Origin: Lethocerus indicus
Lineage: Eukaryota > Arthropoda > Insecta > Hemiptera > Belostomatidae
Direction: 5' to 3'
Assembly (NCBI GenBank): GCA_019843655.1
Contig: JACDQD010000005.1
Location: 27,538,954-27,602,953 of the forward strand
DNA: 64,000 nucleotides
A program made the position numbers and the translations under genes. The notes under the pieces are model-generated. The model was not told where the DNA came from. It made no database searches and saw only the letters and a list, made by a program, of their open reading frames with translations. This document shows, one piece after another, positions 1 to 14,499 of the stretch (the first letter of the stretch is position 1; each line of letters starts with the position of its first letter).

Positions 1-72
1 TGGGTGTTAATAAGTCTAAGTTAGGTTAGGCTAGGAAATAGATGGAGCATGGGTTTAAATCGACCCTAATGC
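1..72 (+). repeat. Probable tRNA-derived SINE fragment
   Basis: The stretch beginning TGGGTGTTAATAAGTC and leading through GTTAGGTTAGGCTAGG to a GGGTTTAAATCGACC box (about 50-65) has the same order of words as the SINE-like copy in the PGS1 intron near 53395-53440. The GGTTTAAAT word resembles a pol III B box. Any A box would lie left of the window edge. It is judged a repeat by similarity to the second copy, not by a library match. Confidence 0.3.
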
Positions 73-1479
73 ACATAGGAAACAAAATTATCATAAGTAT
101 CATATGATAATGCTAAGTAGGTCGAGCATCAACTTCACTGTTTCTCAGTATGTAAAGAGTAGTTCCTTCTTAGTTCAGTCTTTCTTTTGCATGTTTGAAA
201 GGTTTACCTAAAATTAAAAGACAACTCAATTAGTTCTTAGCCTTTGAATATTATAAACTTTTGACTTCCGTCTTTTATGGAAGAATTCTCATGATAGAAC
301 ATATACAGTATAGTTCTGATTGTGTATATTCATAAAATGCATCGACATTTCCTAATGCCGACCTTATAACCTTCTACTTCCCTCTGCAATCGTGGGACGG
401 TTTCGACCCTAGTTCGAGTTCTACAGTCGAAGTATGGAAAGGACAGATTAATTAATTCTTTATTTATACGAAATTCATAGGTGAAGATAGTGAACCATAA
501 GAAAGGTTATGGCATAAAAAAAGTGAGAAGTGGGTACTTATAAAGCGGTGTACGGCCTCCATTGTTTTGTTCTTTGTAAAAGTACATCTAATTTTGATTG
601 AAACAGAAAAACGTCAAGTGTGATTGGTGATGCGAAATGAGTTTGATATAGTCCGGTTTAAAACTTTAGTGACAGGAAGGGACGTCTGGCCCAGTTTCTG
701 AAATTTGGCAGCTTCCTCACAATCTTTCGTTGTACTCTACCGACATTTATTTCTTTAGAAAAATGTTCAACGGCTACGTTGTTCAGTCCGATCATTTCGA
801 CGGAACGATCTGCTGCATCATAGTAGACTTATAGCTCAGCGAATTGGGAACTGGTGTACCCAGGTTCCATTGGTCGATCCGCTTGCACATGTTTTTGTTA
901 AAAATAATAATTACGCGGTATTTAACATCCTCGAGTGGTTAAGGTCTTTCTGTCCATCTTATGATTAAAATGCCACCCCCTCTAACGGTCGCGTTATATA
1001 TGTGCGAACGACTGTATAAAGCGTCATTCTCGACCCGAGTCGCGAAAGTAATAAGTAGTATAATTTCATGATTTTTTTTCAAGCTATGGGAGCAACAATA
1101 GGCTTAGATCTCCACTATTCAGGATCCCTCAATCTCTTGAAAAACCGGGAGCCGAACGCTTTCACTATTGGTAGATTCCCCGTAGTCGATGGTGTAATAA
1201 ACAGGTTTTCTGAATCAATGTTTTTGGGAGTACAGTGGTATTCTCGTGCACTAAGAGTATCGATGTTTTCTGCCACGGGTTGGAAACAAGTGCGGCCTGC
1301 TATTTTTTACACAGTGCTCTACATTGTTCTCAGTCTGGACCCTAAGCTGTTTCTTTCTAATTGTCGCAATTTGTCAGTCAAGTTTTGCAATTGAATTACT
1401 GTCAAAGCCGACGATGTTATTTCTTTTGAACGATTGAAACTCCGTCTTGAAATATGTCGCGTATGTGTTTTATATATAT

Positions 1480-1740
1480 GTATAGGCTCCGGTTGACAAG
1501 AGCGGTCCTTTGATCGGTGTGTCGTGCGCGGACCGAAGCGCTGGCCTGCCCGACCGTTTCGCAATGTCTGTCTTAGGCGCGTGAGCGTGTGCGCGTTCTC
1601 GTACGTCTAGGTACAGCGCCTGTACGCGCGCCTGTCGCGACCGCGGTCACGTGAACCGGTGAGTCACACACCCACGCTTGAGCAACACGGTCGGCTCCCA
1701 ATCAGCATATTTTATCCGCCCGTCAGTTTCGAAACGTCTA
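1480..1740. promoter_or_regulatory. CpG-rich block, possible promoter or 5' exon
   Basis: This block is visibly richer in CpG than its flanks, with runs such as GTACGCGCGCCTGTCGCGAC. It contains a CACGTG E-box (about 1648-1653) followed by a consensus 5' splice donor, ACCG|GTGAGTC, with the GT at 1659-1660. It could be an untranslated first exon of a plus-strand gene such as MRTF, or simply a regulatory block. There is no protein evidence. Confidence 0.2.
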
Positions 1741-4700
1741 TTTAACCGCTATATTTAGTGGGAGGGGGGGAGAAAAAGATAATATCTGTCCGACGGATTT
1801 GTGTTTATGGGTTTGCTGACAACCTCAAGTGTGTCGATTCTACGTTACTGAATTCCAATTAGACATGTTCGGATGCAAACTTATCAGCCGCTCGTAAAAA
1901 TATTTGTAATATAATTTTATTTAAAAAGGTAATCAATAGCATTGCGTTGGATAACTGCAGTAGGTACGGTATTACGAATCGCAAAAAAGGTTACTTCTGC
2001 GTTAATATTATTGTTAATAAAATCCACTGGATAGTTTCGTTCACACATTGTCATTAACGGAGAGACCGAGAAGATCGCGAGAGGAAATTTCACTACGGTA
2101 GTAGACCGTAGTAGTAGGAGTTAGATGCACATGCAATACTGTTTTATCTTGTTTCGATAGGTTTGGTGGCTGCGGTAGCAACGCTGTGCCGCCAATTAAA
2201 TCGGATGATGATGACTGACTTCACCCGGCGGGTATTTATTATTTAATGCTCTACGACCCAGTGACGCCACGTTTGTTATTGAGAAAAGATAGTGCGCGAT
2301 ATCTTCCCCAGTCCCCGGACCATATATTTCGAACAGATATCCGACAATACCGTTCTCCTGCCAGTGTTACGGGAACGAAATTCATCTTCCAAATTTCGAA
2401 TCCTAGGCTAGTAGGGGTGGGATCGGTTTTAGGTGTGACTGATCGCGTGCGGCTTTACTACAGCGTAACCCAGATTTTAAACTGGTGAATGTGAACTGAC
2501 TTAGAGAAACAGTACTGATTATATCGATTAGAGAAACAGCTGTTATGTTTAAAAATGTTGCGTAACTAAATTGTAAATATTAGCATAAAATGTTCAATTG
2601 ATGGAAACTAAGTGAAAATAAACGACAACCGATTATAATCATGACTCCGGAATTCCCCTCAATATGTTTAGTTGTTTTGGAATAAACAAAAGAACTGAAT
2701 TCTAATGAGTTCCTTCAATTTGTTTCCATTGCAAATACGAATTACGGGGTACAGTCGTTAGAATTACCTTTTCGGCACTTAGTTAAGGTTAATTGGTTGC
2801 AGGTGTCGTTATCTCCGCGATAAAGTCAGTCGCCCAGAATAAGCTGCCAGATTCTCCCCTTTCGTTATTTATTCCAGTCTCAAGGGAAAACAAGAATTAT
2901 TAGCGTCGAATTATTTATTTGGAACGTCCAAAGGGCGTTGGGCCCTGCCAAATGGGCTCGGAACGCGCGAGCCCACCGCCAAATGCCTCGCGCCCGTTAT
3001 TGTTTTATTTCAATTATTCTCGTTTTGTTCTTTCATTCCTTTTGTTTTTAATGTCGTTTTATTGGCGGCCAGGTGACAGGGGAGAAAGATGTTTTTTTGT
3101 TCGGCCGAGGGCCGGGGGCCAACGTCTCGTTCGGCTTTCCTCGCCGCCCCACTCCTCAGGCCGCCTTTGACACGGATAACTGTTCTGCCTTCCGTTTATT
3201 TTAAGTCACGCAGCGTAAGTCGCGCCCCCACTTCCGAATACCGCCGGGCCACTTTTAGGCTAGACCTGTTTTAACCCCTTGTCATCATTCTAAATTCCGT
3301 AACTGTAGGCTTAATTAAATTAAAGAATTACTCTAAGTACCAAACTGACCTTAGGTATTAGGGATTATTTCTGGGAACCACTCAGAATTCTTGCGCCTGT
3401 TTCTCTGCGTCAGCTAATAAAGCACTCCTTTTTTTACTTTAAATTAGTGCATTAAGAAGACAAGTGGTGAACTTGGGAAGGTTTATTTAAACCAGGAAAG
3501 GAGGAAAACACCCGACCAAACTTTGATTACGTTCTATAAACACGGTTTATGTAATGTTCACAACGTATTTCCTCCTTGCGGCGTCGGGTCTATACCGGAA
3601 ATGGTCAAATTTAGTAACGTTTAAATTGTTTTAATACTGTGGTTCTGGCAGCGGCCTCCTGTTCCCGCCGTTGCCCTAATTAAGTTATAAAAATCCTCGG
3701 GCCCGTTTATAAATACAACAGATCGAATTGTGCCTTTTCCATTGTGTTCGATTACTTAATTGTAAAGGGGAGTTTGTTTTGTTTGAGGCGAATCTTTAAA
3801 CGATAGCTCCAATCGTATAAATAATAAATAAATAAATAAATTTTTATTGGACATCATTCAATCAACATTGGATTAAAGAAAAAATTTGAATTTATTTCAA
3901 AAGAACAGAATTTGAGGTGAACATTTTAAGTGAACCAGAATCTTCGAAATTTTCGAATAGCTTTTATTGTCGAAATTGTCGATTTCGATAGCTAATTGTA
4001 CATTTCATAATAAAGAATGTTTGCTCAAGACTTATGATAAAATGAATTCAATTCAAATGTGACTGCAGTTACATATTAGACCAGTCAAGATTACCGCGAC
4101 AGTTTCAAATAAATTATCCTTATCCCGTACTTACACAGTGATTTATACTTACGGGCATTACGCCATTAAGAAAGGCGCGCTGAGAAAGGCGGGTCCATTT
4201 CAATTCTATCGAGAGATAGTTAATTGTTGGAGGAGAACGAACGGATGACGGGGAATTGATTGAGGTACACTCGATATCAATTCAAATTTACAACCGGGTT
4301 TGGGGCGTTCATAAAAATAGTGCTAACCGAGTTTTATTGCGATAGTTTATCTAATTTATGGACAGGACCAGGGCAGGCCGTGGATTTTTTGGACGGGATC
4401 CCCGCGTCGGCCAAGGGATGGTGATGGTTTAACGGGGGATGAGAGGCCTGGTGGGGCGGCATCAAAACAACCTGATTTACAACTTGTTGCTTGTGTTGGA
4501 CACCTGCCACCGCCTCAGTCTGTCCCTCCGTCTGTGAGCTGCGCCAAAACTAGTTTTTTTTGTTTAAATTTTTGTACTCTTAACGGGGGCTAACAACTTA
4601 ATGATATTTTAGCGAAATTCTAATTTAGTTCGCCGACGGAAATCTCCTGTATTATTTTTGGAGGACCGATCCGATTGTTATCTACGCCCTATTTTCATGT

Positions 4701-6284
4701 TTTATTAGAAGAGTTATTTTATGGATCTGCATCCCGGGTGTTTTTCTTTGAATCGAGTTACATTAATCAATGCCTGTTATCATTAGTAGTTCTTACTGTA
4801 CAATATCGCTATGTCATCCTAATACTGAGCAAAGAATTATAGAGTACTCCACTGAAAAATTAAATGGTGAGAAGGACTTGCAATATTCTGAGAAGTTACC
4901 GTAATGGCTATAATTAATCAACTTATCCCGGGGCCGTCGGTTATAACGCTATGAATACGTTAGCTGTATGGTTTGGTCTTCCTCAGGCAGTTTCATAGCT
5001 TGAATAAATTAATACGTTCACGAAGTGAAAACATTATGTTCCAGCAGGTACCAATGGATTTTCCTGTGCTTCCTTTCTTATCGGGTCCCGGATTTGAAAA
5101 TTTACAGCTCTTCGGCAGTAACCTCTCTACCGCATTCGCAGTTGTGGACGCCATTCACATTTTTTATAAAGCAGCATAAACGTTTACTTACTCTGTTTAT
5201 GAAGTGGTCGGCCGGCTAAAAATGGGCCATGAGGGGGCTTAATTGTATTAGTGACAAGAAGAGATGTGATGGCCCCGGGGCCGGGGCCGTTGCTCTAGTT
5301 TGGGTGGGCCTATAAAAAAGAAGGCTGGTCGTCGACCCTCTCTCCCCTGGCCGCCTACTGGAGCTAATTGACTGGAAATCTGAGCTTATTTTTAGGCGCT
5401 CAATTATAAACCGAAAAGACATTTTTAGAATTCCTGCGGCCCCGTCCGACTCGGCCCAGCATTGTATTTATAATATTCTAATTGGGTTTTAATCGGTGCG
5501 CACCCGCCGGTTTATTTTACCGGCGGCATGTTTTGACAGGGGTTCTTGCAAAATTAATCTGTCGGACAATTAAACTGGGTTTTCTCCAGAAGTACCAAGC
5601 GGGTAAATTGTTTTTTCCTTCTGTTTTTAACGCCCAGTCATTCACTAGTATATTAACCACGATCTAGGCCTGCCTATTTTTCTGTAAACACTATATAATG
5701 AGCGATTCATATAATACAGGTAGAATAAGAGGAGGTTACTAGTAATCCGAATCGAATACAAACCTCTAAGAGTTGTGGAATCTCCCTCAGGTGTTGAATG
5801 ACTGTAGTGTCTACTCAGCAATTCTGTATGGAATTGGAAAAATACTTTTTAAAAGGGTTGTACGTTTTTATCACAGTAATATCCTGTTATAGTTTTGATC
5901 AGTTAGATGTGGTTTATGCTGATTTATTTCTTCGAGGACTAGTCTTTGTTGTTTTTTTGTTACTCTACTTTTCACGAAGTAGAATTTCGTTGTTACAGCT
6001 ACCATAATTCTTCGCAGCGTTTCGAATCTCGGTACAAATCGACGGTATACTTATGAATTTTGATTTTGGCACGATATAAAGAGGGGCGGTTGTTTATTAT
6101 AGAGAAGGCCGTTTAGCTTTTTAATTCCCGAGTGGTGAGTAAGAGGAGGGGAAATTATAATTAGGATTTGGGCGAGCGGCCTCAAATGTTAAAAAAAATG
6201 GCGGCTTCGCCGAAGGTGAAAATAATGCACAATAGCGCCTCTGGTCTACAGTACGTGGATTAGTCGGTATTTCTATTTTTTTCT

Positions 6285-6315
6285 CCCCCCCCCTATCTAT
6301 CTATCTATCTATCTT
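6285..6315. repeat. C-run plus (CTAT)n microsatellite
   Basis: Nine C residues are followed by about five CTAT units, then a CT-rich and a short TATA run to about 6331. Confidence 0.9.
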
Positions 6316-8842
6316 CTCTTTCTATATATATATTATAATCTGGGTGAGATGTTGGCCTTAGTCCCGCCCTTCGTATATATCACTTCGCTAATTTCACCTC
6401 TCCCCCTAAGCCACTATGACTACCCGAAGTTTAGGAAACATTTTTGTATTTTTAGATTCTATATTACTTTCTCCTAGAAGTATTTTTATGCAGATGTATA
6501 TACCCTACGGGCGGAATCATATAGCTCGTGATACACCGCATTGTCTCTTTCTTCACGGTAAAACGATTCCCCTTCCCTCATAGCATCACTAAAATAACGA
6601 AAAATAAGTAATTGGTTTTACTTTAATTATTACTACTTTGATACGGGGACTAAGGCACCTAATTTTAAATTACAATGCTATTAAGTGCTATTAGGTGTTT
6701 GGTTCACTCAAACTTCACTACACTTCATGTCACCAATGACTTGAGTTTTCGAAAACATTTGAAGAAGTATGACAATTTCGTCAGAATTGTTATGTTAGGT
6801 GTATGTGATGTCCGGTTGGGGGGTTATCTTCGGAATAATCACTAGTACGCTTTTCTGTCTACTTGACTAGACCGGTTTCAGCTTCTCATCGGTTTTCGCA
6901 GTGTTGTGTCACACCACTTTCACTACAGTGGTAAGTGTGACACTACCAAAACAGTCATCGGATAGTACCCAATCAGTGAGACGAAAATTCACAGCAGTGA
7001 CAATAAAAATAAACTGTTCTCACGAATCAGCAACATTTCTCTAGAAATCTGACTTACACACACATTTTAAAAAAGAAAACGGTCCATTTTTCATCATCCT
7101 TTCCTGATGTTAGGAATTCCCCGTTTGTGGTCTTCTACAATATAAAGCGGTGAGTCGGCAGAAAACTATTCGTGTATGCCTCGTCTTGTAGAATAGTTTT
7201 TGCTATAACCAGAACAATGGTGTTAACACGATAATCCACCGTGGGGATGTATCACTGGCCAGGATCGTTATTAATCACTGACCCCTTTTTTCTGCTGATG
7301 TTGGCAAAAAGCCTAACCGGTGCTCCTCAGAGCAGACGACGCATCGGCGAGCCCAGCTCCATATCACACAGTAGGTTGTTATCGCGTCCACAGCACTAAC
7401 CGGCCTACACTAATATTTACCCGAAAGACTGACGTTTCGTAATAGTGCAACGGTAGATTTCAAAATATTATAACGGAATAGGATTAGGATAACCAAACAA
7501 AGAACGGCCGAATTCAGTCAACAGAAATTTCATCATGTAGTAAATAAAATGAATAATAAAAAAGGAGGTAATTGGTAGGTGTATTGATGTGACTTGTATT
7601 TTAGTCGATTAACCCTAGGGCTGTTTGGATGCCGTGCATTAGAGAGAATCAGAATGTTGGGAACACATGGGATATAAGGAAACATTATTGATGGTATAAT
7701 TGGAAGCATAAGAGTTGGGGGACTTGTCATTTTTCTGAGAATCGCAGACTGTATGGATAATAAATTATAAATTTTAATGAATACGTTCGGAGTTAATGAG
7801 CTCCCCTCATTTAATCAATTCAAATTTGCAGTTGGAGGAAAAATCGGTCTGTCAGTGGAGAATTGACCTCCGGGTGCGTCGCGTGACTGTAATCACTAAG
7901 TCATTTCTTTCCAAACTGTGCCCCAACAGGTCGGTGTTTTGGCTGAAGTCAGTAGGAGTGCCGCGAGAGCATAACGGGAAACCTCTGAGTCCAAATTTAT
8001 TTATAAACTACAGGAAAACGTAGTCGAATTTAACTTCCTTCTAATATAGTATAACAGCTATATTTTTATATTGTTAGTTTAATGGAAGTGGGATTCTCTT
8101 CGATTAATTAGCAATACAATTTTATTTTTCATTTGGGAAATTAATTTTAAGGTCGTATAAAAAATCAATTATCAGATCAATTTTGTTATATGGCAAAATT
8201 TTATATTCCTTTAAAATCATATCAAAGAAATTTTCTGTTATCAAGATTTTTAGTAGCTTTTTAGTTTTTACTTAGTCGGCTTTATTCAGTAATATTTGAA
8301 GGACTCGGTCGTCCGTCCTCCCACATCTCGTTTACATCATTCAGACTGTTGGTCCACATTGGGTATTATACCTATAACAGACAGGACAATTCAGAATAAT
8401 GTACATTTTCCTACTGCGGATCTCAACACGGTTAACTAAGCGAACAGAATTTAGATATGAACGTTTAATTTAAGTGCACCTGAGTAGCTATTGGAACCTG
8501 GGACCAAGTTAACACATTTGTAATATTTTTTTAATGGTAGCAGAATCAGCACTTTGATATTTTATATCCGAAATCTAGGTATACGAGTATGTCTAACATT
8601 ATTCGCCTGCTAGAGGAACCAGTTGGGCCTTTGTGGTTTTTGGTACCTTCATCGGCCACACCGTACGGATTCTGCTTTACCGGACTCATGAAAAAGGCAA
8701 TTAAGCGAAACGCTACTATTGTCCGTCCGCAAATTGCTGATCGCTCTTCTCGCAGTTTTGCCGAGTCTGCTTTTATGGAAAAAATAAAAAAGTAAAATAA
8801 AATAGGACTACTAATGACTGGATCGGAGTATCTGCCTATAGT

Positions 8843-8870
8843 AGAGACAGAGAGAGAGAGCAAGCGAGCG

Positions 8871-8919
<49 letters not shown>

Positions 8920-8955
8920 GAGAGCGAGAGAAAGAAAGAGCAATAACAAGGGAGG
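8843..8955. repeat. (GA)n/(GAGC) purine microsatellite
   Basis: About 110 bp of almost pure GA dinucleotide is interrupted by GCGA and AAAG variants. Such tracts are microsatellites, but GAGAG words are also the binding site of insect GAGA factor, so a chromatin role is possible. No coding potential is seen. Confidence 0.9.
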
Positions 8956-11329
8956 CAATCGAGAGAGTGTTTTAATAGGTTGCAACAATGGGCTATTGTT
9001 CAGCTTGGCCTTTATGAGCTATTCGATCGACTGAAAATTACTTAATTTTTTGTTCGTACTGTCGCTAGATATCTGCCGAAACAATATTTTTTTACTATGA
9101 GAAAATAATATTCCTATTTAATTTTATTTGAAGTCTATTTGATATGCCTAATTAGTACAACAATACGTGAGGAATAGCCTAAATTTAGTGATGAATTTAA
9201 GAATGGTCTTCTGTAATACCTTCCATTTAATGTTACATTATGTAATGGTTTTTACTTCCCACTTATTCTAGTTCATATTACCAGTTATAGACATTTTTAC
9301 GCCAATGGCTGAATTTGATTCCTTAGGTAGAGAATCACCTTTGACAGTGACCCTTTGTGATTCCCACGTTGATTATTAAAAGCACATGGGCTAGGCTAGG
9401 GGGCATTCACGCGAGTATAAAAATAAATGCTTTTATAGAGCTCTGTTCTTGCATGAATTATATTTTGCATTCTCGCTCTTTATATTATTCTGTAGCGTAG
9501 CTGTACCGTAAGGATGGATTTAGGAAATCCAGAATTTTCTTCTAGTTTGATTTTTTTATTTTTTATATGTTTTGATAATCCCTCTCCCTGCTGAATATTT
9601 CAAACCTAGGCGAATCTCTTATTTTAGTGGATTTCGTTTTCATGTTCAGTAGCACTTTTTGATATCTCCCACCTGGTAAGTTTACATAGAACCTTGTTTG
9701 CGAGCATATTTTTCGTTCCTCTTTTCTTCTGCACACATTCCATTAGGAAGGGCCTAGTGAACGCTTCAAATAAATCACTCATTCCTGTTTAATTTATAGT
9801 GTAGCCGCGAGAAAGTTCATTCGTAGCGTCACATTGGAGTGTTCAATCTCGTATTTGTAGGTCATTGTTTCATATCTCAGCGTTGACTACTGACGTCACT
9901 GAGTACGTGTTCATTCTCTGACGGACCATTGTTCACTTTAAGCTCAGATGAAATTGCTTCCAGTCTCTTCAGATTTCCGAGTAAGTATGAAATTATAGAG
10001 GAGTTAATTGTTTGTTGATTCCGAGAATGAACTATTTTTTTTGTCCCATTGGTCTCAGAATAAGTTTTACTTTTCTTTATTTTAATTATATCTTATTGAC
10101 GTTTTATTATACGAATTAAATCAATAAAGAAACAAAAAACAAGTTAGCCCGTTGTTCATCAGGACCGTTTAAGGAAGAGTCCTCTGGTCAAATAATTTGT
10201 TGGTAACATATATTTTGTTGAACTTTTGTGCGTTGTTGAGGATGATGCAGTTTAAATGGCGTCTTATTTTTAGAGCGAGCCTTGAGTAAATAGGCGGGGA
10301 ACCGGTCCGCGGCCAAACTCGCACCTCAAGTTCCTCTCTGCACCGGGTTCTTCACCCGGCCTCGCAACTTGCCGCACGCTCGGATTCCGCAAAATGAAAA
10401 AAATCGAAATATTTTCTTAAACGCGATATTTAACTAGACTTAGGTTAACTTTAGCTTTTTTGGATAGTTTCATTCCGGCAGTAGGCTACCACCATGGGTT
10501 TAACAAACTTACTTCCCTCAATAACCGTGTAGGTGAAGCTTAGCTACATCTGGATGGTTTTATTTTTCAGTTTTTTTTAATGGATCAGTACAGGTCCCAT
10601 TCAGCTGTAGATGGTATCACATGCTATTAAGTGAAATTTACTCTATGGCATTCGTAGGATTGATTAAACTTAAAAATACTAATAGATATTAAATATAATA
10701 ATAAATAAAGCTGTTAAAACGTAGTGTAGAATAAAGATTAATATCATAATTTAATCAATCACAGACAACAATAATATAATTATACGGACGTGTCCCCAGT
10801 ATGTGCGTAATATTGAACACCAGAAACCTATTTGGTTACTGTATGGTAACGGACTTAGTTCTCGCAAGAATCACTAGGTGACTTTAATGCCCGTCGCCTA
10901 CTTTCCTATACTTATCGTCCAGTCAACGAGACATGTTTCTGCATACATTCTACATTAGTGATAGGTTTTGAATATTAATACCTCGCCACAATGCAAACGT
11001 TATTATCGAATATTAGTGAAGATACTAATTGAACCATCACTTATATATTATCGGGTTGTCTATAAAGGGATGAGCTCGTGACAACCTTTTCATCCCCATA
11101 TTCCAAACATTGTGTGTAAGGAACGGAAAGTAGGACTATGTATATATCGGATAATTTTACGTTAACGCGTGAAAAACTTAATGGTCGAAGTGTAGGATCT
11201 TTTAACGAGACATTTCACTACGTATCCAACGCATCACTGGTACATGTCCGAAAATTATAATTCGATATATTTTATTTATGAATCGATAAAATTATCCGGA
11301 TCAAACCGGTCGCCAGGCCACCGTTCGTA

Positions 11330-11409
11330 CAATGGCGGTGTTCCTCCAGGGTCAGAGCCACACGAAAAAGAAAGGGAAGACGACTAGAATATTGAGTAAG
11401 ATAGAGAGC

Positions 11410-11441
<32 letters not shown>

Positions 11442-11708
11442 TTTGTGTGGAGGAGGGAAGAAGTGGAAGTGGCGAGAGTGGAGGAAGGCGGAGAAGACGT
11501 GGGAGAGAGTGAGAGGCGTAACCGCCGCACCACTCAGTCACCACAACGCACCGACGCTCTATCGCGTCACTTAGTACCCCGAACTCCTCGCGTCCAGTCG
11601 CGTATACCCCGTGTGATAAAGTACCGGTGTTGTGATACTAGTGACAAGGCACAGGAGCACGACCGCCATGAAGGGGCGAGAGCCTTGGGGCCGGACTCCT
11701 CCTGACCG
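11330..11708 (+). promoter_or_regulatory. Candidate promoter and 5' leader exon, possibly MRTF
   Basis: The order of elements is promoter-like. A 30-bp GA tract (about 11405-11435) lies about 100 bp upstream of an arthropod initiator, TCAGTC, at 11534-11539. A CpG-rich leader follows, then an ATG in good context (GCCGCCATGA, ATG at 11668) and a consensus donor ACCG|GTAAGTATC after 11708. The ATG frame runs 41 nt to the donor. If spliced directly to the MRTF exon at 28921, it would hit TAG within three codons, giving a 16-codon upstream ORF rather than an N-terminal extension. The link to MRTF, 17 kb downstream on the same strand, is inference; no intermediate exon was found. Confidence 0.3.
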
Positions 11709-14499
11709 GTAAGTATCGCGCAATAACCAGTCCAGTCCAGGTCACACCTAACAGTAATCCCGGAAAGTGTTCCAATTTTTTATTCTCGGCCGCTCTAAGT
11801 ACTTATTTGTACTCTCGGCTGTTTGTTTTCTACAGGGGCGTGATCGAGCGCTAGAACCACGTTGTTTGGTGGACAGATGCGTGGATGTTGGGCCGCTGGA
11901 ATGAGTGGGCAGGGCCGGCCCGACCACAGGCTTACTTGTTGACGCCCGAATTCTCCGCCGTGACGCTCTATGCTCTCTTTCTCCCACGTTTACGATACGA
12001 AATTCAGTCTGTCGGAAAAGTAATTGTTATTTTAAGACACCTGTTGGTAGCTCCGCGTTCGTTTGGAGTATCATCACTCCACTCGCTATCGAACAGGCGA
12101 AAGCGCATAACAGATCATAGCAATCTATTTGCTCTATGCAAGAAAAGATATATCACCACCACGCAATCGAATTTCGGGCTGTTCGCCATAGTCAGTTGCA
12201 TTTTGCTCTTAAACTAGCATCCTGTTATTCTTAATACCAAACCGGTCTAGAACCAAATCAACGATCCCAAGAGAGATGAACTTGTTTATGTCACATCAGG
12301 AAGACATTCCGAAAGAAAATGCTCAACATTTCTGGGCTTTGCGATATGTTTCCACCCGCTTTAAATACAATACGCATTAGTCTTTCGAGGGTCAAACCTT
12401 GATTCCCCACTGCAATAAGCATCTGTCGAGTTGGAGTCACGATATTGAACAGTTCAAATTGATCGAAATAAAACAGATGGTAATCAGTCGCGTTTTCCTG
12501 AAGTGGCCGGCCGTCTAAAATCGTATTCGTTTGCTATATAAACACCGTTTTGTGATCCGAATTAATCGGTTTCGGTTTTTTATACACTTTTACCGTTCGT
12601 TATTCATGTTGCTCTGAATTAATTTCCGATGACGTATGCGCTCGAGTTAGGTTTTATCCACACCTGTGAGTTTCAACCATTGCTGATTTTGTTTACATTA
12701 ACGTACACTGATTACGCATACAACACATAATGGATTACAATCATTGAATTACTTTTTTATGATCGACGGAATAGTTCTAGGAACCGGAAGTTTCGGTGTG
12801 AGGTATTTTCGAGGGTGTCATATCTCGGTAATTCAAGCGTCCTGCGTTGCTCTGATTCGAATAGCTGTTCTCATCTGAGTTCTGGCATGAGACTCGTCCT
12901 GCTCCGATGTACTACTCGTTATCTGTGGCGACAATATAAAGCCAGTGCGCTGTTGCGTCAGTCCCATTTTGTAACTGAGATCATCTCCGCGGCTTATTCC
13001 ACACAATCTATGGAATGTCGACTTCATTTGCTCCAGAAAACATATAATAATGACTCTCGCCAATAAACAAACGGAAGACCATTTTTTTCATAAAACTAGT
13101 ACTGGAAAGGTTTAAGTTAATAAAACCAGTTGCGGAAAATTGCCGTGGGCAGAACATCATGGTTTCTAAGTCGCGCTTATTCTCTATCTGTCAGTGTACT
13201 ATTACTATGGTCAAATTTGAAAGTACTTCGACGGAATACTTCGCACATACGCATAAGTACCGAACTATATTATTAGTGGGAAGCCCTCGGTAGGACCATG
13301 AGACTCGGAGAGTGGAGACAGAAGACTACCGGTTTGATGTATATTCACGATAAAGAACGATGAGTTCTGTCAATTCGCAGTGTTCCATACATTAGTATAA
13401 CAAGAATATTTTTTATGTAGAGCATGTCTTTGTTTTCGTGTTCAGTACACAACGATGTCTGTTGTGAAATAATTAACTGGTTTGAGGGAGGGGCTGAGTT
13501 GGCTTCATTTTTCCACTGTTACTTTGGAGATCGTCCTTGACACTTCCGCTACTCAGTTTAGTTCAGAGAATCAGTAATTTGTATCGAAGTTTCCGAAAAT
13601 TATGAAACTGGGAAAATGTGTCTTATTATTCAAATAAACATTGCCGTCCTCGTCCATTAAGAAGATAAACAAAGTAATAAGGAATTCAAATATGTTTTCC
13701 TTATTTACTCTGCCAGGAGAGAGTATGCGCTTGGAAATTATAACATAGGACTAAAAATAAAGTAATATGTATTTTCAGACAGAAAAACATCCTTTTTCCA
13801 TACCAATTAGTTCGATGAATTAGTTCACTTTTGTTACCGGGTATTACAACATAGCGATTTTTTCTTGTCATCGTTGTTGAATTAAGTCAAACGTACTTAA
13901 AATATTTGGCATAGGTTGTAGATCGTGACCAATCCATTGTTTATTCCCGTGGTTTGCAATGTCAAGTAACGTCACGCTATAAATTTCAATATGCAGCCGC
14001 TTACAAAAGCTGTTTGTAAATTTTCGAATACGCTGTACAGAAAGTTCGTATAGGCAGAAACTGAACGGCAACTTAAAGTCAGCATTCTCGTTTTTGACAT
14101 ATTTGTTGTGGTAGTTGTTAGGGGTTTTATTGAAGTAACACGGCTCGTCAATAATGAACTTTCAGTTATTATAATCGAAAGTCTTATATTAATGTGAGCT
14201 ATATACTCACGGTGCTCTCAATTCAAGCACTACGTTTGTGCTTTTGTACCTTAATACTGATAGACAGCTATTGACGATAATATATAAGTAATTAAGGGTG
14301 GCGGGAAGCTAAAACGTTTGGAAACGGTGGGCTTAAAACAAAGTTGGATTATTTGATGCAGGTTGCGAATACTCAAATGAAGCGAAGCCGAGCGACAGTC
14401 CGGTGAGATATTCGATGGTGGACTGATAGGGGCGTTGGTGGTTGTTGTGTGAGTGTTGTGAAAGAGCGTGTTGTGTGTTGTCAAGTGGGGGGCTCTGAT

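Larger units (their letters stand above)
73..11329. other. Gene-free stretch (intergenic or far-upstream intron)
   Basis: I see no protein-coding exon that I can support here. Open frames are short (at most about 108 codons), overlap on both strands and resemble no family I know. The stretch alternates AT-rich sequence with GC-richer blocks, for example 1480-1740, 2930-3260 and 5240-5420, the last carrying a TATAAAAAAG word near 5311. It also holds the microsatellites listed separately. Enhancers or unrecognised 5' exons may be present but are not provable from sequence alone. Confidence 0.5.

Noticed and set aside
20..36. TTAGG-like words resembling insect telomere repeat
   Set aside because: Only two adjacent units, embedded in a SINE-like segment. 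Not a telomeric array.
5270..5340. TATAAAAAAG near 5311 as a core promoter
   Set aside because: No arthropod initiator at the right distance and no gene downstream. Kept only as a note in the gene-free entry.
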